Shown here: positions 1-9,239 of the stretch, in pieces
Position numbering within the stretch: the first letter of the stretch is position 1
How the letters are laid out: each line of letters begins with the position of its first letter
Assembly (NCBI GenBank): GCA_900617975.1
Contig: UZAE01000146.1
Span: 1 to 33,618, forward strand
Length of the DNA stretch: 33,618 nt
Reading direction: 5' to 3'
Source of the DNA: Rodentolepis nana
Taxonomy: Eukaryota > Platyhelminthes > Cestoda > Cyclophyllidea > Hymenolepididae
Position numbers and translations under genes: made by a program
Notes under the pieces: generated by a model
The model's database searches: none
Told to the model about the DNA's origin: nothing
Seen by the model: the letters and a program-made list of their open reading frames with translations, nothing else

Positions 1-2562
1 TCATACGGCAAAAAAGTCTATTAACCGGCATTTGACTTCTGACTTCGAACTACCACGACCCCCCTGGTTGTCATATTCGACCCCTTTCACAGTACTCACC
101 TTACCTTTTTCTCTACCTTTGTGTCTGTCTGCCTCTTTTAAATCTGTGAATCGCTCTTCTGTTTCCCACCCCTCGACTTTCTGCTACTTTGATGAACCTT
201 CCCTCTGTGGAGCCGGAGTCAGCTAAATGGCTAATGATATCTATCAAAACGCCCGGCATTCGAAATAAATAAGCATTGTTCAACTGTGGCAACGTGGTGT
301 TCCGAAAATTCGATCGGTAATTTTACTGCAAACTTTGTTGTCTGCAGGATTCGGTTGCTATCCCAAAGACTAGAATTGTGTAGTCCAAGCTTGAAAAGTG
401 TACATCATGTTTTTAGAATTAAAAAACAAAAGAGACTAGATATTTATTTACAGCGCGAAAAATTTCCTGTTAATTAGTCTAAAATTGACTATTATAAAGA
501 CAAGACAGGTAAATGTGCGAATTTGGATCAATAGACAGGGCAGAAAAAGTGAAAAGAGGACACACATGAAGCCTACCATTAAAGTAACATCATAAATCAT
601 GAAATTAATGAAGTCCTAAATTTAAATTAACGATGGAATTGAAAATTACTACTCAGAAGTGCTTGTTTTCCTACTATTCAAGCTTACAACGTGACGCCTC
701 TTCTCAGTTTTGATGCGGTTGGTAAGAGAAAGTGGAGTAGATCAACTGTCAATCTTTCGATTTAATGGAGGGAAATCGGGTGGCTATAAAGGGGTCATTA
801 TGATTTAATCTAATTGAGATCATGGGGCACAGTCAGTCATTGATATTTGATCATTACACATGACATAGATTTATAAATGTTATTTCTAGGGCAAATAAAC
901 TGAGAAGTAAAGAGAGTTCTTCTAGTGACCTGTTTAACACTCAACGATGTCAGTCCCCATTTATCGCATTGGGAACATGACTCCAGGGGACCTCAACTTG
1001 CTAGCTCCACGCAAATATTCAGAGCTGAAAAAAAACACCAATTCTGGTCTATAGAAGAAATAGCTATGATGTATGCCATGGTCTTCAGTTTGCAATTTAT
1101 AAGATTATTTGTGCATGATAGGGGAGAATGGGGGGGGGGAGTGGTTAAGTCAACTTCTCTCAAAATGCCACTCCCAATTCCGGAATTAAATGCAGTTGCA
1201 AAATGCCTTTTAAATCTTCCGGAATTAAGGCTAATAGGGCTATGGATTCGACTATCACCGCGGATACTAGCTGTCCAAATATACATTAGGTACTACTTCT
1301 AATCACAGCTAAGTCTATCGATATCGAAATTTCATCTAAGTTGCTCTCATTAGAAGAGATAAAAGTCAATCAGTTTCACTAATACTCTTGGCAGACTTTT
1401 GTGAATGGAAGACCGTGAAATTTGAAACACTCACAGGATCATTTCTATGTTTATTTAAACAATCCCAGATAATAAAATAAGCTTGTATTTGGGTCCTCGT
1501 ATTCAATTTGTCTGTCATTTAAAATTTAAATCAGTAATATTCAATCAAGTGAATATTTAAGGTAAGTTTATAGACAGGTAAACTATGCAAAATTCGATTA
1601 TAAATGCGCTTCATCTGGTTATAAGCCATTGTAATATCAGAAGTTTTGGACCATAACGAAGGTCTATTACAGTTTGCCATACATTTATTGATGTGGTATG
1701 AAATCGAATTGTGATTTTGTGCTATCATGCACCGTATTTGACAACTGAAGGGTCACGGGTTTGATATTGAGTGAAATATTTGGATTTCCAACTTGACAAA
1801 CCCCAACTGTCAAATTATTTACACTTCTTAATATGCAACTGAACACATATTCTATGAAACTACATTGCACTAATCAATATTCCCCTAAGAAGACGATGGA
1901 AAACGCCCCAAGAAAAAGTATAGGAATTCAATTCTCCATCAAAGCAACCCAAAGCAATGCTGATAAAAAAATATTTTGGTGAAAAATTAGGGCCCTATGC
2001 CTCGATTTTACATCCTTATAATAAAAGAGTTTAAAGGTGTTTCATAACTTCAGCTGAGTTAATAGACACCGGGAACGCCTTTGCCACTCCCCCCCTCACC
2101 CCATCCGTCATTTCTGTCAAAAAAAGTAAGCACTTTAGTTTACTAATACCCTATTTTGACAATTTTGGTTTTTTCCACATTAATTGCAGCCTTAACCATT
2201 CAATTACTATACTTTACGACGAACAATATCTGAACTCTTATTATCTGTAAATGTTGCAATTTTATCGTTGTACCTTAATTTTTAAAAATTAAATTCTATT
2301 TTCCGACTGTACTACTAAGTATCAAGAAATTGTCTCCAGTTAAAGTGGTTTGAGATCTACTTCACGTTTTATATAATTAATATATTTAATTTAGCTAAAG
2401 CGAATGCCATGGGAAAATACATGAATGACAGATTGGAAATCAGGCAAATTTGTTAATGAAATAAGTTGATAAAAGCTAAACAATATCCAAAATTTTCAAT
2501 AAGAAATGGTGGTCAAGGTTACAAAGATTGTTATGTTTGCCTTGTTCAGTCAATAGTTTTCA
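1..2562. other. Intergenic stretch, no gene recognised
   Basis: I see no supported gene here. The first 230 bases are pyrimidine-rich and open in one plus frame, but have no start, splice signals or recognisable motif. Around 925-1302 both strands stay open for about 100 codons; neither protein looks like a known family and the segment contains a 10-base G run, so I treat both as chance. Pyrimidine-rich patches occur near 2085-2105. The AT-rich DNA at 2130-2480 lies 3' of the minus-strand stress-protein gene and holds no further obvious poly(A) hexamer for it. Confidence 0.6.
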
Positions 2563-2568
2563 TTTATT
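2563..2568 (-). promoter_or_regulatory. Poly(A) signal AATAAA overlapping the stress-protein stop codon
   Basis: On the minus strand the last codon and stop read GAA TAA ATG, so the TAA is embedded in AATAAA. No other AATAAA was seen within roughly the next 150 bases downstream. If used, the 3' UTR would be only about 10-30 nt. Confidence 0.5.
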
Positions 2569-3097
2569 CAATCATTTCTGCTTCTTTTACCTCGGCGATG
2601 AAAGAGGCGGCGCTACGTTTGGAGGGAGGAACAACGAGGACAGGAACTCCGGAGTGATGGACGACATAGTGACAGCAACTTCCCAGAATAGTTCGGCGAG
2701 CTTTGCTCATACCCCGACAGCCTATCACGACAACCGAGGCACAGCACTCATCTGCGACCTTGATTATGCAGTGTCCAGGGTTGGCGTCTGCTCGGAGAGT
2801 TTTAGTATGCTCGAAGTTATACTTCTTGCATTGTTTAGAGTACTTTTCCAGGACCCTTTTGCCTTTTTCAATGCTCTCATTCACATTATCGGAGAAATCT
2901 GTCACGGCATGCTCAACGACGATACCCCCAGTAGAAGAGGAATATTTCGGCTGGATGACGTGGACCAAGATTATTTTGTCCTCAATTCGGTGAGCCCGTT
3001 TTATATACCAGTTGAAAGCTCGTTCACAGTGGGGACTACTGTCGACGGGTACAAGAACGACACGAGCTGCTGGATAGCCAGTTGTCTCGGAAGTCAT
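2564..3097 (-). CDS. Universal stress protein (UspA domain), intronless
   Basis: Complete 177-residue single-domain UspA protein. The N-terminal strand is VVLVPVDSS (13-21), followed by a helix with CERAFNWYI and the second strand KIILVHVIQP (41-50). The ATP-binding signature G-x2-G-x9-G-S is intact (G126, G129, G139, S140), and the last strand is VPVLVVP (151-157). This is the nucleotide-binding subtype of the family. Such proteins are small cytosolic alpha/beta folds that dimerise and are linked to stress responses; the exact role in flatworms is not settled. The start is the first ATG of the open frame and leaves the usual short N-terminal leader before the first strand. No intron interrupts it, and 140-180 residues is normal for the family. 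The stop codon lies within an AATAAA hexamer (minus strand, 2563-2568). The family call is secure; the physiological role is not shown by sequence. Confidence 0.93.
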   Translation of the reverse strand: MTSETTGYPAARVVLVPVDSSPHCERAFNWYIKRAHRIEDKIILVHVIQPKYSSSTGGIVVEHAVTDFSDNVNESIEKGKRVLEKYSKQCKKYNFEHTKTLRADANPGHCIIKVADECCASVVVIGCRGMSKARRTILGSCCHYVVHHSGVPVLVVPPSKRSAASFIAEVKEAEMIE

Positions 3098-5032
3098 CTT
3101 GTTATTGTAACTTATGACATTTTGCCATGAGGACTGCGTTTAAATAAAGGGACTTGAATTACTCTGAATCGAATGTTCAGAGTTAAACCAATAAGAAAGA
3201 AAATATTGCCACAATTTTAAGTGCATGAATTGCGGGTAACACGTGAGTGGGTTCCGATTTGCCAAAACTAATAACACTAATTTGAGTAGAAATTAATGAA
3301 ACGTGCGATAATATCAAGAAACTGTGAATATTTGATTTTGCAAACCTAACCTTTGGTTTAGGCTTTGAACCGATTTATGAAGTAAGTTTGGAAATAATTT
3401 ACTATAGTCAAATGTTTTTCATAAAATACTTTATAAATAAATGGGAGTACGTATAAAAAATGCACAAATTGAATTGAATATGTATTTTCAAAAATTGGAA
3501 TATTATGAAAAAAGACAAATTGTAAAAATTGGACAATTTTTCGACTAAGCTATTTCTGATTTAAACGCTGAATAAAATGTGTCAAATTACAAATTATAAT
3601 TTAAACAAATAACACCAAGTCCGCCGAATCCTGAAACTTTCCGAAAATTTCAATGAGGTTGTTATGTGACATTATGATAACTGTATGAACTTAGACCACT
3701 TTTTATTTACTAAATTATTCGGAGAAATAAACTTTAAATTTATAGAAAAAGCATGGTGGAGCTTGAATTTCAGCATGTTTACTGAACTTTGAAAGAAAAC
3801 TGTTTTGTGAAAAATGGTGGTTCCATATGAGTTAGAGTTTTGTGATTTACGAAAATTCAGAATGGTGACTGGCAATAATTGCAAATTTTGAAGAGAAATA
3901 CGACCTATGGCATAGTTGTATACGAAAAGATCAGCAAAATGTAATTTTTCAGTTTTATTTAAGGTGATTAAGTTTTAATTTCGATGCGGAGCAAGGTTTC
4001 CAGTTGGGCTCCTTTGAAGAAAATTTTGTCAAACAAAGACATTTTTTAAACAAACACAGATTTTCTCCTTTCCTTTACGATATATCTGGAATAATGTCCT
4101 GAGGGGTTTAGAGACTGACTAACGAGGCAATTTGATCCATGATTAACAAGGAACAAAAATGCACATTTATAGCAAAGGTCATTGTCTTATGCAATTGAAT
4201 TGAAACTTATAACTATAGATAGCAATATAAGAACGTGAAAGAACATCATGGAGACTAGGGTCACCAGATTGTAGAAAATAGTCGATACGAGTCAAAGGGG
4301 ATTCATTAACGAAACTGAAATTATTTTTATAGACTGAGAGAAATAAACTACAATGCCATAGACTGAGTTTGAGAACTACATTGTACAGAAGTTGAGAGTA
4401 TTGAATAGAGATATTTTTTTGTAATATTGATTTTTGTGAAAAGTGACTAGTTTCCTCCAGTGGATTAAAATTATAGAAATAATAGATTGTATAGATGAGT
4501 AAATGACTATTTTAAAGTTAGAATACTTATCATTTTAAGTAGACAAAATAATCAGCTAGTTCTCATAATATTGCCATCTTCATTAAAGCCACCGAAGGAA
4601 GAATTGAAGTTTGACTGAAAAGCATCGATTTACAGGATAGAATTGTCATTAAAATCTTCTCGACTTGGGATGCTTGGTGGAAGCCCACTTACAAAGGCGC
4701 TTTGGTTTAAGTGAATATAGGTTCACATACTCACATGTTCTCTCTTTGTCACATTTTATTTCACGCCTTAGCTAATTGATTAATTTGAGAGTAGAAGACA
4801 GCACGAGTCATTATTTTTTACGATCAATTACTACGTGGTGGTATTACTCTTGTCTGTAGACTTAAAAAATCAGTTACCGGTTTATGCGTTTCTGTTTATT
4901 TCGAGAACAGGAAGTTCCGAAGGAAATATGTTTGATATGCGACTATTTAGCGGACTGCTACCTTAGTAAAGTCTGACTGACTCAGAAATCCCTGTGGCAG
5001 ATTCTCCTACATCTGGCTAGACTCCCAGAACC
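3098..5032. other. Intergenic stretch upstream of the stress-protein gene
   Basis: AT-rich DNA with no open frame that shows conserved motifs on either strand. The promoter of the minus-strand stress-protein gene should lie in its first few hundred bases, but I could not identify a convincing TATA box or initiator. The minus frame at 3672-3884 is open but low in complexity, and I do not support it as a gene. From about 4900 base composition rises in GC towards the dispersed repeat. Confidence 0.5.
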
Positions 5033-5340
5033 AGCTAAGCTATAGCCCAGCTATCGGAAAACAGACGTGTAGCAAGGAATACGTTTATTCGATACGGAGG
5101 AAACAGACGTATAGCACGGAACACGTTCACTCAGTAAGTATCTTGTGAGCTAAATGTACACGCAAGGAGCTTGATCATGATCAGGATGGCGGTTTAGGTT
5201 AAACAAACGGAGGCTACTGATCGGCCACTGTTAGTACGGTCGCTGCACAAAGAGTTGTACGGCCGCACCTCCCAATCCTGGCGGGCAGGCATGCGATGAC
5301 GCACTAAGTGATAACGTGTCCAGCAACTACCTATACGACA
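5033..5340 (+). repeat. Dispersed repeat copy A (probable mobile-element relic)
   Basis: A locally GC-richer block that shares ordered landmarks with another block at about 15039-15260. AGCTAAGCTA occurs at 5033-5042 and 15039-15048, and TACGTTTATT at 5080-5089 and 15087-15096, so the spacing is 47 versus 48 nt. A GGAAACA-type motif lies between them in both, and a GGCTxACTGAT stretch and a CACGGCC/TACGGCC-(G/T)CAC motif follow further on. The match is strongly diverged, so this looks like an old member of a repeat family, possibly an LTR, TRIM or SINE. No coding capacity was seen, and the outer boundaries are uncertain. Confidence 0.45.
5056..5136 (+). repeat. Two-copy tandem repeat of about 40 bp inside repeat A
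   Basis: GAAAACAGACGTGTAGCA followed by GGAATACGTTTATTC is repeated about 41 nt later as GAAACAGACGTATAGCA followed by GGAACACGTTCACTC. The two units differ at several positions. Copy B of the dispersed repeat has only one equivalent unit, so this looks like a local duplication within copy A. Confidence 0.6.
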
Positions 5341-6777
5341 CGGTTTGTTTAATTTTCCTTAAAAATAGAATAACCAGAATGCAACAATTATTTCAACTAA
5401 GTAAGTTAAATTAGCAAATTGATAAAATTAGTCAACTTTCTTTTACAATACCTAATTGCATTTTTAATTGTCTTATTTTTTGAAATTTGATTAAATGAAA
5501 TGCAACATCTTTTGTTTACTATACTTCGAAAAAAAATTGACAACGAAATCAACAATAGGAAATAAGAACAATATCTTTATTTTTTAATAAACTATTTGTA
5601 GGAAATAACTGATGTCTTCATTAAATGTACATAATGGATGAATTGATATTGAGATTTGCAAGTTCAATTTAAATTCGCATAATAGTGCGTAATGTAATTG
5701 GCTATCATATTGCCAGATTGGCGAAAGGAAACTCATTACCATACTACTGAAATACTGCTAGTAAGTACCTTTTCAGCGACTAAATTTTTAGGCGATACTA
5801 ATGACAAAATTTGAAATTGAAAGTCCGTAATCTATCCTGTGAACATCCTAAGGTGCATTTTGCCTCCTATCCATTAATTTTTTAACGTCTGGGAAAAATT
5901 TGTGAGAATTTATACTTCCTTAATCGAAGCGTCATTTTGATGTACACGTCTCTACCCTTATCTTTACTGACATATGCCTAGGCAGCATCATAGAAACTAA
6001 AAAAAAGCATATGAACTTTATCCACAAGGCTAATGAATCACTGCGAAATCACCATGGTTAGAACGCCATTTAACAAATCTTTCGAATCACAGTTGAAATT
6101 ATACAGTTTCAAAAATGAAATTGACTGAAAATTTCAGGTACCATTCTTTAAAGTAAGCTTTTGGTTAAAGCCTTGCTTTAGAATTAAGTGTATCTACTGT
6201 TGTGGTCGATTGCATTAGTAGTGAGATGCGGTGATCAGTGCCCAAAACTACGATATAACAAATCGTAATGGTTCCATTTAGATATAGAGAGTGGACGAAG
6301 CATCTAAGTAAATTCAGTGAAGATCATTTTGTAAATTGCCTGTGTAGACGTCCTTTGATTGCGAATGCATGAAATATACAGTCAAGCAATTACATAAGGA
6401 CTTAAATTTGTTAGTGAGTTAATTCCTCTTTGTTGGGACAATTTTAAAAAGGTGATTGGCCCATGAAGTCTCAAAAACAAAAAAACACACCTGACCCACT
6501 CAATCATATTATATAGTCAATCCTATCTTAGAGAAATCGTTTTGGGAGTTTTATTTTTAAATAAAATTGTTTAATTTCTACTGAAGTACGAGCTTTAATT
6601 CCGTGTTTATAACAAATCTATAAAATGGTTGCCACAAATGAGTAAAATTTTCAATTACAACTTGAACCTGAAATCATTTTTTATAAAAGTAGCGAAGATC
6701 GGAATGTTCTAATCTTGGTAAAGACGCTACACATATTCAATCCATTTTGACATTGAGGAAATATCAGGTACACTTAC
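5341..6777. other. Intergenic or intronic stretch of an unidentified minus-strand gene
   Basis: AT-rich, no recognisable coding domain. On the minus strand there is a T-rich acceptor ending at 5997 (CTTTTTTTTAG), followed by a phase-compatible open stretch to a TGA at 5932-5934. This would be a 3' exon for the orphan exon at 6778-6977, but the peptide is short and featureless, so I do not call it. Confidence 0.3.
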
Positions 6778-6977
6778 CACTACGCCATTGTTGCTTATCC
6801 TCTTTATTAAGTAGTGTTTGTTCGTCAAAATTTGTGATCTCTTGTAACTGATTCGGGTCTAAGTGCCCTCGATGATGAGACAAGTCGTAATGAGATTTTA
6901 TTTGCTTTAAATGACCAAAGAAGCGAAAATATTGGACCAACTTTGCATTCAATCGAGCATATCTCTTATAGCTCAAT
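6778..6977 (-). CDS. Single exon of an unidentified minus-strand gene (partial)
   Basis: The minus frame encodes a charged, non-repetitive peptide with real-protein composition: YARLNAKLVQYFRFFGHLKQ, then IKSHYDLSHHRGHLDPNQL, then QEITNFDEQTLLNKEDKQQW. The reading ends exactly at a consensus donor (TAGTG|GTAAGTG; intron begins at 6777), leaving one base of a split codon. The upstream edge is uncertain: acceptor AGs lie at 6978-6979, 6965-6966 or 6963-6964 on the plus-strand coordinates, none with a strong pyrimidine tract. I do not recognise the family. It has no transmembrane segment and looks soluble and helical. Partner exons were not found convincingly; a weak candidate 3' exon is at 5932-5996. 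It could be an internal exon of a gene extending towards 8.6 kb, or an exon of a broken gene. Confidence 0.45.
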
Positions 6978-7844
6978 CTATCGAATCATCAACAACATCT
7001 TAGGCCTTTAATGTCCAGGCCATAGCCAAACGTTTCATGGGGTTAAGATACAACTTCTAAGTGTTAATAGAAAACCACTCTTTCAAATTATAGTCCTAAA
7101 GTTTGAGGGTATATCGGAACACTTCCATAGAAAATCAAGAGGTATGGGGGGGGGGGAGAGTGAGAGAGAAAGAGAGAGTGAGTGTGAGGGAGCGTGTGTG
7201 AGTTTGCATGAGCGCTAGGCGCTTGCAAAGATCATGTAAAAATTGCGCGTGTCTAACACAGGCAGAGGTTAGTCATCGCAAGCCAGAGGTGTGCGGAAAT
7301 CGATAATTGTGGAGCTGTTGGTAAGCTTGAATATTTAGGAGAGGGGAGTGAAATGTGCTGGTTACAAAGCTTGTCATACAAATAGGAATGAAATTTTTGC
7401 ATCTACGCTATACTAATGAATCCGATTCAATTATCAAAAGCACTATATTAACCAATTAACCTGAACACATGAAGTCAATAAATCTAATTCCATACAACTC
7501 TCTACCAGTTCGAGAACGTTGCTAAAATAACAATTGTTATAAAAAGTACTTGCGTCATTTATTTTATTTATATCAAATGGCAGGCATTTTGATAGTTTCA
7601 TTAGCCCTTTAGGTGACTTCAAGCCTCACAGAGGAGAAGAAATATCAAAGTAAAAAATTCGAGAAGGGGGGGGGAGGAACAGAAGAGTGTTTCAAAGATG
7701 TAAAAGAGACAGACACAATGGTTGAAAAATGGTGAGGTGAGTACTGTGGAAGTAGTCGAAAATGACACAGTGGGGTCATGGTCGTTTGAAGACAGAAATC
7801 AACTGCTAGTTAATACACTTTTTTGCCATATGAGTATAAGTCGC
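6978..7844. other. Intergenic stretch with G tract and GA/GT-rich simple repeat
   Basis: No gene supported. It contains an 11-base G run (7146-7156) leading into a GA-rich then GT-rich low-complexity stretch (to about 7200), and a 9-base G run at 7666-7674 followed by purine-rich sequence. The remainder is unremarkable AT-rich DNA. Confidence 0.5.
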
Positions 7845-8000
7845 CCAGGGTGCACCACGTGGAGGTAAGTCTATCGCACGCTGTCCAGGGTGCACCACGT
7901 GGAGGTAAGTCTATCGCACACACCCCTCCGCTTCCAAATAAGATGTTGATAGTGAAGGCATATTTCCAGGGTGCACCACGTGGAGGTAAGTCTATCGCAC
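7845..8000 (+). repeat. Cluster of three 35-bp direct repeats with E-box and splice-donor motif
   Basis: Three identical 35-bp units begin CCAGGGTGCACCACGTGG and end AGGTAAGTCTATCGCAC, at 7845-7879, 7885-7919 and 7966-8000. Start-to-start spacing is 40 and 81 nt, roughly one and two periods. The spacers are unrelated. Each unit contains the palindrome CCACGTGG (with CACGTG, an E-box core) and GGAG|GTAAGT, a perfect 5' splice-site consensus. A fourth copy with one mismatch lies inverted at 24935-24969 in an E-Syt intron, so the unit is dispersed and not merely a local satellite. Confidence 0.9.
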
Positions 8001-8657
8001 ACCCACTTGGCTCTCCCCTCAAATTTCAACCCTACACGGATGGGCTTGTTTTTTTTTATTTTTACTATTACCATTACAATTATAATTATGTACTTTACGT
8101 CATTGATGTAGTAAAACGATTGAAGTTAACCGATGTTTTAATAGTACTTTCAATTAACATCCAATTTGACAGACTTAATTCAAATTAAATCAAAGCAAAA
8201 GTGGGTGAATGATTGTCGTCAGTCTTTCTTTTAATATAACTGAAAGTTGTAAAAGCAACAGTTTTTGCTCCTTCTTTTTACCATTCAATTGATAACTTTA
8301 AACTAGTTCATGAATGATATCAGTATTATTCCCATGAAATGCAGGGTAAAATCCAAGAGTGGCTCACTTCCCTTAGACTGATTCAGGGTGAAATTTACGT
8401 AGAATAGTAGTTCAAAGTTTTAAATTCTAGAAATCACCGCATAATTTCGTCGTTAATGGAGATTCCTGCAGGTGAAATAAAACGGCTATGAAACCGTGTG
8501 AATATTCAATTTTTGATGTAGTATTTGTGAGCCACGCGCGCCATGATTCGCTAGCCTAGAATAAGCCAATTAAATCTCGCCCCCTTTAATAAGTCTGCCT
8601 GGCAAAGTTTGATTATGTTTCATCAAGCCTCCTCTGCGTATTTCACAGAAGCAGAAC
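8001..8657. other. Non-coding stretch upstream of the 8658 ORF
   Basis: AT-rich, with a T-rich microsequence at 8047-8090. No gene is supported. Just before the ORF, a moderately pyrimidine-rich run ends in TTTCACAG (8640-8648). This could be a cis-splice or spliced-leader acceptor serving the ATG at 8658. Confidence 0.4.
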
Positions 8658-9239
8658 ATGGATACGGATATTTACATGCTTCGGGCATTCTACTGTGGCT
8701 TTTGCAGTACTCGACATCAACCTCTTGACCAAGCAGATGTCCCACATTACCTAGCTCGGAGGGTCCAAATGAAACCACGAGTGGAATGCACAATCCATGG
8801 GGATATTTGTGGATTTGTGGTGACAACAGCAAAAGCAAGAGCCTTCCCAGCTTCTGTTATCAATGGATACATTGCCCTGAACAATACGACACACACAGTG
8901 GCAGTGAGACATTGCGAAACAGATCACTTTCTTGCAGGATATCGATTTTTCTCCTTCAATAACACTCAGGATCAAGACTACTTTATTCAATATCTTGACA
9001 CACTTCTTGACAGTCATGTAAGTATGTTTAAGAGGAATAGTTCGCACCACAGGGAATTTCCAATGCATGGAGTTCTCGGCAGACAGAATTCAATAAAATC
9101 CTCACAGAGCTTAGGCCCACCTGTACCGCCGAAAACAAGGAATGTAATACGAGTGAGCAATTCTAACAGACTTTATAATAACAATAATCGAATTAATAGT
9201 GGGGTTAGTTCCAACAAAAAGAGATACATGATAAACTGA
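8658..9239 (+). CDS. Hypothetical protein, 193 codons, PxPPK-containing tail
   Basis: ATG at 8658 to TGA gives 193 residues that I cannot assign to a family. The first 120 residues look like a compact fold. They have five cysteines (C13, C16, C44, C51, C86), alternating hydrophobic stretches such as FVVTTAKARAF and INGYIALNNTTHTVAV, and a helix-like end DYFIQYLDTLLDSH. The rest is low-complexity and basic, rich in Ser/Asn, with PPVPPKTR (154-161), a proline motif of the SH3-ligand type, and an NNNN run. There is no signal peptide or membrane segment. A perfect splice donor (CAT|GTAAGT) lies in frame after residue 120 (exon would end at 9017, phase 0), so the true exon may end there and the tail may be intronic or an alternative end. 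The acceptor-like CACAG just upstream suggests the ATG may not be the true N-terminus. No AATAAA was seen soon after the stop. Confidence 0.5.
   Translation: MDTDIYMLRAFYCGFCSTRHQPLDQADVPHYLARRVQMKPRVECTIHGDICGFVVTTAKARAFPASVINGYIALNNTTHTVAVRHCETDHFLAGYRFFSFNNTQDQDYFIQYLDTLLDSHVSMFKRNSSHHREFPMHGVLGRQNSIKSSQSLGPPVPPKTRNVIRVSNSNRLYNNNNRINSGVSSNKKRYMIN

Noticed and set aside
925..1302. 125-codon plus frame and the 97-codon minus frame overlapping it
   Set aside because: Both frames are open together, the segment includes a homopolymer G run, no family signal is visible, and the plus frame does not begin with ATG.
7845..8000. CRISPR-like look of three identical 35-bp repeats with short unrelated spacers
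   Set aside because: The genome is eukaryotic, there are only three units with uneven spacers (5 and 46 nt), and a further copy lies alone in an intron 17 kb away. A dispersed repeat explains it.
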